Below are positions 1 to 13,141 of a stretch of 64,000 nucleotides of DNA, piece after piece. A program made the position numbers and the translations under genes. This DNA is from Whalleya microplaca (lineage: Eukaryota > Ascomycota > Sordariomycetes > Xylariales > Xylariaceae): NCBI GenBank assembly GCA_022497155.1, contig MU385720.1:248001-312000 (forward strand). The letters are read 5' to 3'. The notes under the pieces are model-generated. The model made no database searches and was not told the DNA's origin. It saw nothing but the letters and a program-made list of their open reading frames with translations. The stretch's first letter is position 1, and every line of letters begins with the position of its first letter.

Positions 1-661
1 AATGGCTATATGGAAGTCTCATAAATTTCATCCTTCTATTAGACCTCATTAAGGAAGTATCCGACATATGTGAATACGGCTGATTAGAAAAGCCATGAAA
101 CTCATGAGTTTATGCGGAGGAATATTCTGAGAATAACATGCCGTGATCTAGAACCAGAATATCCAATTTAAGTGGCCTACGAATTTCGTTTCCTTATGTG
201 TAAGTGCCTCGGAGAAAATGAGAGAACTCAATTATTATTCTCTATGGGCTGAGTAAATCTCGGAAACGAATGTTCTTCATACCGTAATCTCTGAACTAAA
301 TTATGTTCCACGTGAGTTCGCCAGTATATTAAGAGAGTAATTGTCAGTTTATTGATAATGCATCGCAAGACTGGAGACATGTTGAGAGTAACCTTGCTTT
401 GAAACTAGTAGTCCTGAAATACCATTTGCTGACCGTCAGTGAAACAGAAATACAGTATACAGGGAACTCCTTATAAGAGCAAATACTGGATAATGTTTCC
501 ACCATGCCAAACATTACAATTTGCCTTCACGTTTCCTCCGCTCTTCTAGTATTTAATCACCATATTCCTCCACCTCGGAAAACATCCCGCAGCAGTAGAG
601 CTCATTCCATCGTAGCTGTGCGGAGGCGGCTAAGCGACCCGGCAAATTCATGTTCATCCTG
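1..661. other. gene-poor flank
   Basis: AT-rich sequence with stops in all frames. I see no coding exon, RNA gene or clear repeat in it. Confidence 0.5.
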
Positions 662-1021
662 CTAATTCTTCTTTTCGAGTGCCCTTTGAACTGTGTTCCA
701 TGCTGTTACCGCTTGAGTGTATTTTAACTCGTCGAGTTTTTTGCCCTCCTGCGGCTTGTATTTGTCCTTCTTCTTCCCGAAGTCATCAACAAGCTTCTTG
801 AGCTCTTTCTTTGACATGGCAGCTATGTTGTTGTTCAAGTACCTCATGAACTCCATGAAATCATTATCCCTCAAAGCTTTCGCAACATCGTTGTCGTAGG
901 CACTTGGCATCTTGGCGCACAGGGTCTTGGATATATTGACTGGAGGGGTCAAGCGTAGGTTGACGATGATGAGTAATAACTCCTCAATGCTAATATTTGA
1001 AATGTAGTAGATAGGATACAT
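662..1021 (-). CDS. small hypothetical protein (82 or 119 aa)
   Basis: I do not recognise this protein. It is a single open frame whose C-terminal 82 residues are charged and probably helical: it is rich in Lys, Asp and Glu, with stretches such as MSKKELKKLVDDFGKKKDK, and ends in ALEKKN. The first ATG is at 1021, and a second in-frame ATG (MPSAYDND) is at 910. A TATA-like box at 1057-1066 lies only 36 nt above the first ATG, leaving almost no leader, so the internal ATG giving 82 residues is the better start. The first 37 residues are hydrophobic and could be translated leader only. It is isolated, with desert on both sides. It could be an orphan gene, or a conserved fragment. Composition and the promoter box support it; no known domain is visible. 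Confidence 0.4.
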   Translation of the reverse strand: MYPIYYISNISIEELLLIIVNLRLTPPVNISKTLCAKMPSAYDNDVAKALRDNDFMEFMRYLNNNIAAMSKKELKKLVDDFGKKKDKYKPQEGKKLDELKYTQAVTAWNTVQRALEKKN

Positions 1022-1056
1022 TCTAGATTGTTTCGCGGAAACTCTACAGAGAGGTC

Positions 1057-1066
1057 TATTTATATA
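1057..1066 (-). promoter_or_regulatory. TATA box of the small hypothetical gene
   Basis: On the minus strand this reads TATATAAATA, a good TATA box, 36-45 nt upstream of the ATG at 1021 and about 150 nt upstream of the ATG at 910. Confidence 0.4.
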
Positions 1067-2378
1067 CCCATTTCCTACTCATTATAACTAGCATCTTATA
1101 TAGGGGTTATCTTACAGCCCAGCTACCTATAATCCTTTCAGTGTGGTGTAGCTGACACATAGCTATCGGTTGCGCATGGTCTTCTGACAGACCAAACTTT
1201 ATACACGACGAAGTCATATCTGGGGTCCTGAGCAAGCAATACAGGGACATATTATGACATGATGTATTAGAAATGTGTTGATTTATGTGTTGGGGTTAGG
1301 ATGGTAAAGAAATAAATCCATCTGACTCGACCAAACCTCTGCAAACAAAAAGTTTTATGTGCTCTGACGTTGCTTTTATATTTTGTAATATAACATATCG
1401 TCAAGAAGTACTTCGGATGATTTAGTAAATCTTTCAAATATGGGAATTTGCCTCTGTGTTGGTTCGTGAGGTCCCTTCCCCCAACCCAATAATCTGGGAA
1501 CGGAAGAAGCCGAGCCCAGGCATGACTGTTAGATTCCATTGATGCAATCCGTTCTTGGCTAGTGTAACCAACCCTAAATACACATCCTCATTCAAACTTG
1601 AACCCGCTTTAGCAAAGAGTCACAGAGAAAGAACCCAGAAAGTCAAGCTCGCTCAGTGGTGGCCATGTGTGCACAACAGTGTCATGTTGACCTTCTGATG
1701 ATCCGAGATTTCGAGTGCAAATAATACCATATGACTAGCCAATGGAATTAATAATCCGTCTTCATTTGAAGGCGAACGTGGAGCCCCCTTACATTGTGCA
1801 TCAAAACACGGTGACTCCCATACTTACAACAACCGACCGGTGTTAGTCCACAGACTCTGGCGATATGTTAAGCGATTGGATAAGCGAAAACACCTTTTCT
1901 CGAGGTTATAAGCAACGTTCAACGATGTTTGCTGTCTAGGGTCGGAATTACAGTGACTGTCCACTTTGATAAAAGTGTGCCATTAATAGCTTGATACTGT
2001 CCAGCTTCTGACAAAAATCTACTCCACAAGCTTCACACTAGGGACTCTCTCAGCTACATTCATTCCAAGATTTTACGATGCTCCAAACTTCTTTGATATT
2101 GCTATGAACTGTATCAATATTGTTCACGGAATTAGACAGTTCTTTTGAATGATCAGTTCCCCGAGTAAGCATGTGAATTTGAATATATCGGAATTCTAAC
2201 TTAGATGTGCTGGACTTCTTTTGTCCCACCTAATCCTTTCCTTAACTCATCCACCCAATAGCAAATCACACAGTGCACATTCACATACTATTGATATGTG
2301 AGGGTACCAAAGAATGAGCTTGCCCTTGCGGCGAGGTCCATCGAACTCACCGTCCGAAAATCCAAGTCCCCCGATCAA
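1067..2378. other. intergenic, AT-rich
   Basis: No convincing exon on either strand. Open frames here are short, with no domain and no codon bias. Confidence 0.45.
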
Positions 2379-3191
2379 TTATTTTGGAACCGCGATTATC
2401 ACGCAATCCTCACACTCGTCCGTGTACTGCCACACTCCCTGGACATCAAATCCACAATCATCAAGCAGGTCTCTCCATTCTTTTTCAGAACGCTCCATAG
2501 CAGCTAGACATGTGATCATGGCCATATCCAGTTGGGTAGCTCTCCATGGGGCGCCTCGCTCAGAGAGAACCATTTCATCTATTAAGAGAACAGAGTCTTG
2601 GGTCATTCCAGCTTTGATATTCTCGAGAATCTCTTTACATTTATGATTAGGCCAATCGTGCAGGATATTGCGAAGGTAATAAGCCCGAGCACCTGTTACA
2701 TATATCACAATCAGCTCTAGTACTTTTATTAGGCTGAGTACCTTACCTTTAATGGGCTGAGGCGTAAAGAAATCATAAGCCTGGACTTCGATTCCTTCAA
2801 ATCCCGGTAGCGGGTTTGCCTTAATGTGTTCTACAACAGATGCTTGCTCTTGGAGAATGATGCGGCCTCGTAACTTAGGATACCTTTCTTTCAAAGCAAT
2901 GCACTGGTGGCCTAACGCTCCACCAACGTCAATAAACAAGACAGTCGAGTCCTGTGTTCCTTGGGCAAATTCATGCTCAAAATCCACTTTGTCAAGGAAA
3001 ATAGGGAGAACCTCGCGTTGAGCGGCCATCCAGGGAAGGAAATATCCCATATGTTCAGGATGGGTTTGGAGCCAAAGGAAAGGGGACTCTTCCGTATGGT
3101 GGCCAATGTGCCAAGGACAATACTCAGGGTCCGTGGGGTTGGCATACCTATAACAGGGTTTCCACAAGGCCCCAGATTGTGGGAAGAGCAA
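2379..3191 (-). CDS. family-2 SAM-dependent O-methyltransferase, 5'-truncated (probable gene remnant)
   Basis: Catalytic half of a fungal O-methyltransferase that transfers methyl from S-adenosylmethionine to a hydroxyl of a small, often polyketide or phenolic, substrate. Visible signatures: the PTDPEY segment before the catalytic fold, the SAM-binding motif DVGGALGH, YLRNILHDW with the catalytic His, LLIDEMVLSERGA with the partner acid, and the C-terminal segment EKEWRDLLDDCGFDV. One in-frame 54-nt intron (about 2693-2746) begins GTAAGG and ends ACAG; removing it joins PIK to GARAYYLRN. The usual length is about 400 aa, but here the N-terminal dimerisation half is missing. Just upstream, a different frame reads LALPTIWGLVETLL, which resembles the expected preceding segment, so a frameshift near 3150 is likely. 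No further upstream exon is found. The fold is certain. Whether the gene is functional is doubtful, and the substrate is unknown. Confidence 0.75.
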   Translation of the reverse strand: MLFPQSGALWKPCYRYANPTDPEYCPWHIGHHTEESPFLWLQTHPEHMGYFLPWMAAQREVLPIFLDKVDFEHEFAQGTQDSTVLFIDVGGALGHQCIALKERYPKLRGRIILQEQASVVEHIKANPLPGFEGIEVQAYDFFTPQPIKGKVLSLIKVLELIVIYVTGARAYYLRNILHDWPNHKCKEILENIKAGMTQDSVLLIDEMVLSERGAPWRATQLDMAMITCLAAMERSEKEWRDLLDDCGFDVQGVWQYTDECEDCVIIAVPK

Positions 3192-6100
3192 GATTCCAGC
3201 CGAACTTTTGATTCTAGCCTCAACTATGAACAGTGGTATTTTCTCTCATTACCGTATTGAGAACGTGCTGTTCTCGTTGCTTACTATGGCTGTTTCGCCT
3301 CCTTACGTCCAAGGGTGTTGTGTTGACTGAGAAAAGATCCTAGTAATATAGAAATGATAAAGGACTACAGCAGTGACTTAGTCTTTAGTATATATTATTA
3401 TGTCAGTCGAAGTACTACCTGTTTATCGGATCACAGGGATGTGTGGCTGGTAATCCGGATGGCTGGGTCTCTCCACAAGCTATGGCTATATATATTGAAC
3501 TCTAGTGATACATAATACTTCCCTAATAATACATATACTTATAACTACTATGACACCCACACCCTGCATCTATTTTACCTATCACTATTGGTACGCACCG
3601 TCACATACATAAAACCACAAGATCTATGCTTAACGAATCTATAATCTAGTGGTATTCCAGGTGGAAGCAGATGTGTGTCGGAATTTTTATGTTACTTAGG
3701 CGTGAGGACTCTTGAGCAGGCGAAATAGCGATAGCAAGTACTTCGTATGTAGTATCCTAGAAGATTAGTAACTGTCAGTCGTCACCAGCTGATGAGGTTT
3801 GTTGGACTATAGTTGCAGGCAAAAGAGATGGATCCGTTGCATGCATCTTGCACAATTGGTAGATACAATATTTCCAGCATCATAATCAGTAATGTCACGA
3901 TAATAGGGGTATTAGTTATAGTGCCTTAGGTAAGCTTATGGATCTCGGAGCAATTATTTCTCCTAGATCCCCGTTGCTTAAAAGGGACCTCCTTCTAAGC
4001 TGTTAGGAATCCTTTAGATCTTAGAGCATTACACAATTCTACTTAATTAACTAAAGTGATCACGGCAGCACCTAAATGATCATTGCACACACTGTAACTG
4101 TGACAATTATGTACATTTTAGTATGCTTTTCATCAATACCAATTAGATACAGGAGCTGTTTCTCGAAATATGATAGTAATATATTATGTCAGTTACCTGT
4201 AATGTATCTTCATACTCATTTTCACTTCAGAGTCTTGTTATATTAGATGAATTATCATAGTATTCAACAATCACAAGAGTTTTAATGATCAGCGCAGAGT
4301 CTTCTAGGTGTCTTGGATATGGACAACCTCTAAATTTCGACAATCGGGGGTCCATGCTACGTATGAACATCATGGTTGCTCGCCCGTGTAGGCCGGTTTG
4401 TTTACTTCCCCTTGCTACTCTATAATGTGTTCCAATAACGCCACTTGGGATTTTCTTAATCATCTTGCAACTTTGATTCAATGTCAACTGGCACTCCTTT
4501 TCAACTACTTCCCACCGCCACTATACCTCTAACTTCCAGGCCTTATTCAATTTTATGTATTTTGTAGTCCATGTTTTGAGATCCTCTCATTTCACAGTGA
4601 ACGTATACTACATTGACGTACAAGTTCAGAGAGACAATGTTACTACCGCGAGTCTACTAGGATGCCGAAGACGTAAATGTTGCTTACCCATAGATAGCTT
4701 CACCAATGTGTCCTAGCAGCAATTCCATCAGAATCCCTTCTTTCAGTATGCCGCATCCAACGTCGGCTTTGAGATGGATTATCAGCGTTGGCTATTACGA
4801 GAGTGTTGGTCCTCTCAGGAACTCAAGGAAATGTATTTCACTTTCTGTGAGGTCTCCATGACTACGTGCATTCAGTAAGCTTACACCTAAGAGCCTTTCT
4901 TGCTCATAAATCGCTAACATAGAAATTTCATAACTATGGTAGACGGCCCCGGAGTCAAAAACCAGGTTCCAAGCTCAGAGCCCCTAAAAAACCCAACGCT
5001 GATTTCCATAGTATCCATTTTGTGTGGGAAGAGACTAGCTATTTTGATTCAGGAACTATCAAATGTCTCGAGGCGAAAAGGTAAATAAGCGACATCACAA
5101 CCAAGGTGAAAAAGGACCGTGGATATTGAAATAGACTCAGGTTACGAACATCAGTACTTATTATTAGATTACTAGAGTCCTCGGGGGTAGAGCCCCTCCT
5201 ATATGCAGCCACAGGATCGTATACCAGCCACCTGGATTAGCCACCCCTATTCCTATATTGGATTAACCATATCTCCCTAGCCAGTATCACGATATCGGTT
5301 CACCGGATCTAGATGTAATTACTCTGGTGATTGAGTCAAAGTTGTAGGATAAATACTCCTTAATTCTTATAAGTCTAAGTCTAATGTCACTCAAGCCTTT
5401 GGGGGATGTTGTTAAATAAGATAGTACAGCTTGTAGGCCGTCCAGCCTTCTCTATTCTAACATATTAGCGCTAAACACAAGCTGGAGTTGCATTATGACC
5501 ACATATCGAGTTTTCATGTTACGATATCTCGTCGTCTCTAGAGGCCAGATTGAAAAAGCCTATCAGTCCATATCATCTTAGTTTTTTGACCCGGAATCAG
5601 CTCATCGTCTACCGACTGCTTCTGGCGGTGGCATTACAAGACACACACAGCTGATGTTGAGGTTTCCGAGTGTGACATCAGAGTTTTTACTTATAATAGA
5701 GAAGGTTCGGCGATTCTATGCTATATTATAACTACTCATCCCCCCTGAGGACCCCACATATACTTGGACTTTGCGATAATCCAAAGACATTTATTCTAAT
5801 CTTTGACGATTCCAATACCTCTCTCGACTATTTGTTTATAAGCAGAGAACCAGACATGCGCCGTGTGCGACGCAAACTCTCGTTGTGAACAACTTACTCC
5901 TCCCATCCCCCCTTCTCTATCTAGTAGGACGCGCATATGTGGGTGATTGAAGCTCCTACACCCATGACTCAAGTGATATCTACAGAACTAGCTTCCTTCG
6001 TTTTTCCATAATCCCCGATACATTTGATTTACCTCTAGCTGTTCATTCAAGTCAAACACAAGACAGGTCGATGTCTTGCACCGCTGTCGTGGTTCATTGG

Positions 6101-9100
6101 CGTTGGGATGATTTACGCCACATAGAGACGTTTCACGACTAATCGTTGTCTCTCCCATAACTCGCTACTAGTATTCCGCCCAACTCGATACTATCATCGG
6201 CAATCGCATATACATCACCTCGCATGTCTCTAGCTTAGATGGTAGTTCATGTCAAGGGTGCTGTTTAGAGCTACTAGGGACGGGATGGCAGGTTGCGATT
6301 GACCAGGCCCATCGATTCAAATGGTTCAATACGAGGTCTAATTATAGCGGTCGAGCCCGGTGCTAAGATTCACTCACAGCTGGAAGGGTACAGTTAGTTT
6401 TAGTAAGTGAGAATCCACTAATGTACATTAGTTGCCACACGAGAGGATTGCGCTGCAAATACCATACGTTGAAGACCTCCTAAGATGAGGATCCCTGTCT
6501 TAGTCTTAGCAGGGTAATGGAAGTGTCGTGAGGTAGAGTCGTGCCAATTGACGTGCTTTTCTGAAGGTTTTGAGACTTGCTCCTGATAAATCATCTTGCA
6601 TTTATTACCTCTGAAGCAGCCGTACGCTTCAATGTGTCTGTTAAAACCATCAGGTCTTCGTTCCTCTACCCGCATAAGTTTCCGCAACCCCCGTAGTCAC
6701 ATCAAACTGAAAGAGGAAGCTGGATAGTATTGTTAATATCATGACTCGAATTCATAATCGGAAACAATTATAGATGCCCTAGGGTTTAATAAAAAGGCCG
6801 GATCACTTCTAGTGCTCGACTCAGATTTAAGAGTAAATGTTTCGGGATCTGTTCAGGTATCGGGATCTGAAAGGCCTATCAGCATCCGTCGAAAGGGGTC
6901 CAAAAGGGTGTACATAGGTATAGCTGGAGTTCAATGTTCCAGTGCTGTTTTTATGAACTTAAGGTGGAAAATAGTTCATGATCTGTGGAAGATGAAGTCA
7001 ATTATCGCAGTCCTACAAAACGAGTTCATGCAAACGTAGATGTCTGGCTGGCAGACAACAGACTCTCCACCTGAAGTGGAAGAGTCGCTGCTGCCGACGA
7101 ATTGCTACGGACATCGGCGCACACAAGGCTCAAGCCAGCTAAGCCGACAATCATTGTGATTGGTATTGTTGATTAGGGAGAACATTCACTAGATAGAGTT
7201 AGGTAGTCATCCATATAATATATATAGCAAATCTTACCTTTCTAGAGCCCAGTTTGCCTGTTATTGCCCAGATTTCGAGGAATTCCATTCTGGAAACTAG
7301 GATGAATTCCCTGCATGCACACGAGAGGAATAGACCCGGAAGCTCACGGAGCATCGCTGTCTAGACCTCGCCTAGGCTAGCGGGATCACAGCATAGCAGA
7401 TAAAATTGCCCTAGATGTCCTGGATTTAGTCAATTAGGCATTGTGCTTGCCTCCAGTAGACTAGCTTTATCTGCTAACCGATTTCAACTGTATTCAAGCT
7501 CAGGTTGAAGGCTTCTTGGTATCAACCACTGAGTACTATCCGCCTATTACATGAATTCAGCCACTGGAAGTACTCAACGTTACATGTAGAAGAATCCGCG
7601 TTGGAACAATAATCTGTAAATATACCGGTTCAAGTTAAACCCAGGATCGCTTCACTATAACGCAATATACTCGCAGTACTGTATTTGGAGGACTGCTTTC
7701 TGAATTTCGTCGTCTCTACACTGATAGTCGTACGCCTTTGGAAGTATATCACTGAGGGGGCATGGTTTTCTCTTAGTTCCGATGGGCTCCCCAAATTCCC
7801 TAACAGTATACGGAGTAATATACCTACATTGAATAAACATCTGAAACCATTTAGCATCGTATGTCAGAAATATGCCGTTATTTTGAAAATTGAGTACCTA
7901 GGATAGTATCCAGAATATTCTCAAATAGTCCACAAGGAGGATTCAGATTTGAGGTCTCAGTGATAACGCCCAATAATACAGAAGAGACTAAGAGGACGAT
8001 TTTGAAAGTGATCAAAAGAATGGTATAACAGATTGGGTAAGTAGAGTCTTGAAAAGCCTTTACAAATTTGAGATAGACGGTCTAACCTGTGGGATCATCA
8101 GAATTAGCGTGGTTTTAGAACAGGTTGATAAATGTGTCTCTAATATGTCTCTAATATGGGTATCGTCAAGTATTACCTGATAATTACTAACTATGGTGCA
8201 TGAAACCGCTCGAGGATTTTGTGGGCACCTTCGGTGCAGTGATATTCCATTGGTATCCTTTCTAAGTCCTCGACTCTCCATTGACGTGCTCAAGACTCAA
8301 GGTCAATAATAGCTATTATCCGGCGTGGCAGTACGACTGTCGGCAATATTAACTGACCCTTGGTACGGTCTTTCTTGTGCAGTCAGTGCCAAGCTTTCGT
8401 TTATCGTAAGGAGGTTACGGTATCTATAAGGAATCTAATCTATAATCGTCGAGAGACAGAACTTTCGCCATACGTGCAGGACAGATGGTTACACGCTAAC
8501 TCAATAAGACACTCCGTGTCGAGCCGTCCCGATATTACCTCCTTCCGTTGAAGTCTAGTCATACGTGTTCTCACTTCGGGAGGGAAGAAGGCATGAATTG
8601 CGCGTCGCCAATGGGGCGGCTTCCCGAATGTAGGATCGTCTGGCTCTGGCAATTATCGTTAACGTGTCTTGCGCCTTCGACCCAGGACCCGTCTTACTTC
8701 CATGCTAGATGGTGCATCGGGATAATTGGGCCGGAGAGAAGCAGGGCCAATCATGGACCGCAGCCATCGCCATTTTCCGGAAATTGCCACAATTGCCGAG
8801 TTGATCTGTCACATCTTGAATCGGCGGTCCGGCCATCTTTGCCACTCACTCGAGCGAGACGACTCAACAACGGGGTACCGGGGGTTGCATCGTGTAAGCC
8901 GCGAGCGGAACTCCACTCGAGTCCGTACCACAAATTCACCCAATCCCCGAGGGGGAAGTCTGGTAGAGCGTGCATGAACTAACCCCAAAAGCCTCGATAG
9001 GAATTTATGCTTGCCGACGTACTCTTATAAATGCCAATCCTTCCCATGCGGAGCTACTAGTTAAGTACAGTGCAGTATGGGCTTTTGATGGCCCTTCTGG

Positions 9101-10390
9101 ATCTCGTGGGCAGGTAACCCAAGCTTCCGACTTGTGATACAAAAGTCCTATCTGGCAGCCCACAGGCTAAGAAGTGGATTGGCAGGGCAGGCTAGTATTC
9201 ATCACAATATGCGGGGAAAATGTACATACTATGGTACATAGCCCGTCGAATCATAAAAGGCCGGCCTAGACGCCTCGTAGTCGGATGAAGGAGAGCGCTT
9301 TGGGAACGGACCAATCCGCGAGGGTTATGTAGGCATATATCAGACGAACATATACCCGCATCACCCTTAGTCGAATCTCGCCGGTCAGAATGGTTGAAGT
9401 GGTTGACAGCCTTCAAAACTCCGTCTCGAACGGATGTGAAAGAGTTGCGAGATACGGCTAAAACCCTGCGAGATGCCCATAATAATAGGGAAAGCTTTCA
9501 TGGAGCTGACATGGAGCTGACATGGGCATCTTGGCGGGTAGCTCGCTCCACCTATTTAACTACCAGACTACGCACCTGGGATACTCAAATAGGCAATCCG
9601 ATATGCCCTCCTGACTTTCATCTGGCTCAATAATAGCCTTCAAGGCTTTCTGAGAGAGGCTAGCTTTAGCCTGCATGTCATCGAGGGACCCAATTCACAG
9701 GATTGGCAAACAAGACGGTGTCGGTCAGGTTCCTTGATCACATATCGGATTTGCATCTACACCGGTCCCTTGTGAGGGAGGTCCCCAATCCCCTCACCTC
9801 GACCCCAATTCCCCCAGTCTTGCTAATATAGTCAACGCACTGGTGGTGGAGAAGCGCTAGCTTCCAGATCAATGACCTCGTGCAAACCTAACTTTTGCCC
9901 TTTTGGGGAGGACCCCTCAGTTGCCAGGTTGCCTTCTCAGTGCCTCGCCGTGAGGAGTTATATCCATGACTCTTAGGCAGGAGGGGAGAGGGGCAGGGCC
10001 TTGTTCAGATTGCGAGGAGCTTGGCGGCCCTGGCATATTCGTTCACGATATTGGGATGTTGGGATGGGGGAATATGGAGTCGCTATATATGACGTGTGAT
10101 AGGAGCAATTTCCCATCTATGGACCTGCTCGTTAGTTTCCTGTTCCTGTGACATCGTGGGTCATTCCCTTGAACCCGGGCTTCCGGGTTCCTATTTCCAT
10201 GTGCCGCATGTCCCAAACTGACTATCAATGATAGTATAAGTTCCTGTACCGGAGCTGGTAGAAGGCGGTTCGCTTCGATTCTAAAAGGTTGCCTTCGCAC
10301 GTCTGCCAGGTCATCCAGATCCCAAATACGTGAGACACTCGAAACATTGACGCTTTCAAAGACCCCCCAACAAGCCAAATAAAGTTCACA
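3192..10390. other. 7.2-kb gene desert
   Basis: Mixed AT-rich sequence (about 3.2-8.4 kb) and more GC-balanced sequence (about 8.5-10.3 kb). No open frame longer than about 145 codons, no protein domain, no tRNA or rRNA. Small direct duplications occur, for example an 11-bp unit repeated twice near 9498-9520. It may be old, decayed repeat DNA, but I find no terminal repeats and cannot assign it. Confidence 0.5.
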
Positions 10391-11538
10391 ATGATACCGT
10401 TCACGCCGAGACTGTCTCGAACTGCTGCTTCGGTAGGCAAGCTTGCCCATACCACGCAGCGGTTAACATCGGCTCGGGGTTTTGCTCTAGCTCCCAGAAC
10501 TCTTAGGGCAGCAACTTACAAATCCGCGTCATGGGACACAACAGCACGGCGGTCCTTCCACTATACTCCAGTGCAAAGATCAGACCGAGCTCCACTCGAG
10601 AACAGTCCCGCTGGTCTACTACCCGAGTTCAGCTTGAAAGACAAAGTTATCATTGTCTCTGGCGGAGCGCAAGGGCTCGGTCTAGTGCAAGCCGAAGCCC
10701 TCTTAGAAGCCGGGGCTACAGGTGTGTAGAAGCACGGTGCCATGATGTGACGGAGGGGAGCTAATACTGGGGTATAGTCCACGTCTACGACCGCCAGCCA
10801 GAACCGACGGTGGGCACGAAATATGACAAGGTGGCGCGCAGAGCTAAGGAGGAGCTCGGCAGCTCCCTGACGTACCATCAAGTAGACATACGAAACAATG
10901 TCGATGAGCTGAACAAGATCACTGAGAATATCGCGAACAAGCATGGCCACATCGATGGGCTTCTCGCGGCAGCTGGCATCCAGCAGGAAACTTCGGCGCT
11001 CGACTACACCGCCGAGGACTCGGACCGCATGCTTACCGTCAACGTCACCGGGGCGCTCATGACAGCGCAGGCTGTGGCGAGACAGATGATCAAGAACGAT
11101 CTCCCTGGTAGCATTATCCTTATTGCCAGCATGAGCGGCAGCGTCGCGAACCGGGGCCTGATTTGCCCGTGAGTCTTGATTCCCCCTTCCCCTCCCCCAT
11201 TCTCATCGTGCCAGCGAGGTGCTAACGAAAGCCAACGCAGGGTCTACAATGCCTCGAAAGCGGCCGTGCTCCAGCTCTCGCGCAACCTGGCCTCGGAATG
11301 GGGTGTCAAGAACATCCGCGTAAACACGATCTCGCCGGGCTACATCGTGACGGAGATGGTGCAGAAGCTGTTCGAGAAGTTCCCGGACCGCGAGTTCGAG
11401 TGGCCGAAGCAGAACATGCTGAACAAGCTCAGCAAGCCCGAGGACTACCGCGGCGCCGCCGTGTTCCTGCTCAGCGACGCCAGCCGCTTCATGACCGGCG
11501 CCGACCTGCGGATCGACGGCGGACACACCGCCTGGTAG
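10391..11538 (+). CDS. short-chain dehydrogenase/reductase (D-arabinitol 2-dehydrogenase / sorbose reductase type), mitochondrial-type leader
   Basis: Classical NAD(P)-dependent SDR, probably acting on sugar alcohols or ketoses. Three exons: 10391-10721, 10778-11168 and 11241-11538. They give 339 aa in one frame. Intron 1 (56 nt) has branch-like CTAAT; intron 2 (72 nt) has GTGAGT and GCTAAC. Residues 1-66 are rich in Arg, Ser, Thr and Ala and almost free of acids, which fits a mitochondrial presequence. The cofactor motif GGAQGLG is near residues 91-97, and NAG-like AAGIQ follows. The catalytic Ser lies in IASMSGS, and Tyr243 and Lys247 in VYNASKA. The C-terminal segment FLLSDASRFMTGADLRIDGG is typical of the family. 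The nearest families reduce sorbose, xylulose or fructose; the exact substrate cannot be read from sequence. It converges with the HTH-protein gene. Confidence 0.92.
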
Positions 11539-11902
11539 AGCAGCGCAGAGCAGAGTAGAGCCGAGCGATGGAGTTTGGTAGACGGGTACATACAATTTTT
11601 TTTGGTTAATGGCGGCAAGAAGGGTTGGGAAGATCTCTCCCTCTCTCTCTTACTCCTAGGGGCGACCTTTCCAATATAAACGGACTTGGGTTCTTTGTTC
11701 TGAACGGGATGTTATTCTGCGCTGGAGCTGTTGGATAAGCGCGGTATGCACAATGCGATGCGATATGCATTAGATGATAGCCTTTTTCACATACCTGGAT
11801 CGTAATGTACACCAGATTTCATTTTACACATTAAGCATGTCTAGACCCTCTCTCCCTCGCCGCCCCCTGGCTGTAGACCTCGCTGTCCGACCACCGAATA
11901 GC
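11539..11902. other. convergent intergenic region
   Basis: The 3' flanks of two convergent genes. It holds a T-rich tract near 11596-11603 and a CT-repeat near 11638-11650. No gene seen. Confidence 0.5.
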
Positions 11903-12572
11903 TTAGTTACTCGACAACGGCGAAGTAACGCCCTCGGGCCCCAACCTCTCCACGACCCCGGTCTTCAGCCTCAACCTCCTCTCGATCTCCGCGGGCGCGG
12001 CGCCCCTCTCGCGCAGGACCAGGATCTGCCTCAGGGTGCCGACGTCGAGGAACTCCTTGCCGCGGCCCACGTTCTCGAACTCGGCCTGCGCGCGCTCCTG
12101 CAGGCGCCGCCGCGCCTCCAGCGCGTTGAGCGTCGCGTTCTGCGTCGGTGGGGGGAAGTGCTGCTGCTCGACCGGGGCACTGCCCGGCGCCGTCGACGAG
12201 TTGGACAGCGTCGGGTTCGGCGTCGCGATGCCCATCTGCCTCAGGCGCTGCGAGAACGCCGGGTTCGTGGCGGAGGAGTAGTCGTCGGGGTCTGCGCCGT
12301 CGGCTTGGATGGCTGGTGCCGCGGGGAAGACGCCGTGTCAGTCGAAGGAAGACATGGGTCGGCAGCGTCTGCGGCGCATGGATACAGCGCACGCGGGTGG
12401 CTTCGGATTACTCACCGTCATCCTTCGCAGAAGATACCCTGGGCGCTGAACGCCGTGCTGAGGCGGGCGGAACGGACGGGCGAGAGCTGGGAGGAGGCAC
12501 GGCGCTGCCTGGTGTTCGGGTAGGAAATTTGCGCGCTGCTGATTGCGCCGGCTTGGATGCTTTTGCGCCCAT
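11903..12572 (-). CDS. conserved fungal helix-turn-helix-type protein, putatively N-myristoylated
   Basis: Two exons on the minus strand, 12572-12416 and 12312-11903, joined by a 103-nt GTGAGT...CAG intron. They give 188 aa in one frame. The N terminus MGAKASKPAQ fits the N-myristoylation pattern: Gly2, Ser6, then Lys7. A Pro/Ser/Arg-rich linker follows, then NPAFSQRLRQMGIATPNP and a compact helical C-terminal region running from NALEARRRLQERAQAEF through LDVGTLRQILVLRERG to IERRLRLKTGVVERLG, whose last two helices look like a helix-turn-helix. From memory, similar small proteins occur across filamentous ascomycetes; their function is not known to me. The ATG is the first in frame, and the intron join is supported by continuous frame and consensus sites. 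Membrane targeting is an inference. Confidence 0.75.
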
Positions 12573-12670
12573 TGTCTCTTCTGGATGTTGGGTTTTGTGT
12601 CCTTTCTAAGTAGTTACAATATTCTGTAACTAATTCCACATGGACATGAGGCGACAACAGCTTCAAGAGA

Positions 12671-12697
12671 GTTCCTTGAGTTCCTTGAGTTCCTTGG
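12671..12697. repeat. 9-bp tandem repeat, 3 copies
   Basis: The unit GTTCCTTGA is repeated three times, the last with one change, about 100 bp upstream of the HTH-protein start codon. Confidence 0.8.
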
Positions 12698-12981
12698 AGG
12701 TAAAACAGAGGATTTCAAAATGACGTTGTAAAAACGTTACCTTGCATCTCGTAGATCCACTGGGACTTGTTGGCTGTAAGTGCTAGGAGCTTGGGCCACT
12801 ACAGCCCCAATCCGCAGCTCTGGGCGCGTGTAACCTACCTATAAGCCGCCTGCCTGGGCTGCTTCCGAGCTACAGATTCTCGTCTGCACGTCTCGGATGG
12901 GTGCCCGATGTTTCCCTACCTAAATGTCTTCTTGCCTGCCGCTTACATAAGTATTCTCACTTCTTACCACTTCTTACATGT

Positions 12982-13021
12982 ATGCTTCTTCCATGCTTCT
13001 TCCATGCTTCTTCCATGCTTC
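12982..13021. repeat. 11-bp tandem repeat, about 3.6 copies
   Basis: The unit ATGCTTCTTCC is repeated three full times plus a partial copy, in the intergenic region downstream of the aldehyde dehydrogenase gene. Confidence 0.85.
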
Positions 13022-13141
13022 ATTGGGTACTTAAGTACTTGGAGAAAGTGTTCTTTCTACCTTGTGTGCTTGGGAATCAATGTCTACTTCACATGCTGTT
13101 ACGACTCCTCGGCTATGGTCCCTCAACCTGCTTCAGGTCAT

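Larger units (their letters stand above)
12573..13141. other. intergenic with short tandem repeats
   Basis: Between the HTH-protein promoter and the 3' end of the aldehyde dehydrogenase gene. It holds two small tandem arrays, listed separately. A plus-strand frame at 12908 has no domain and is not called. Confidence 0.5.
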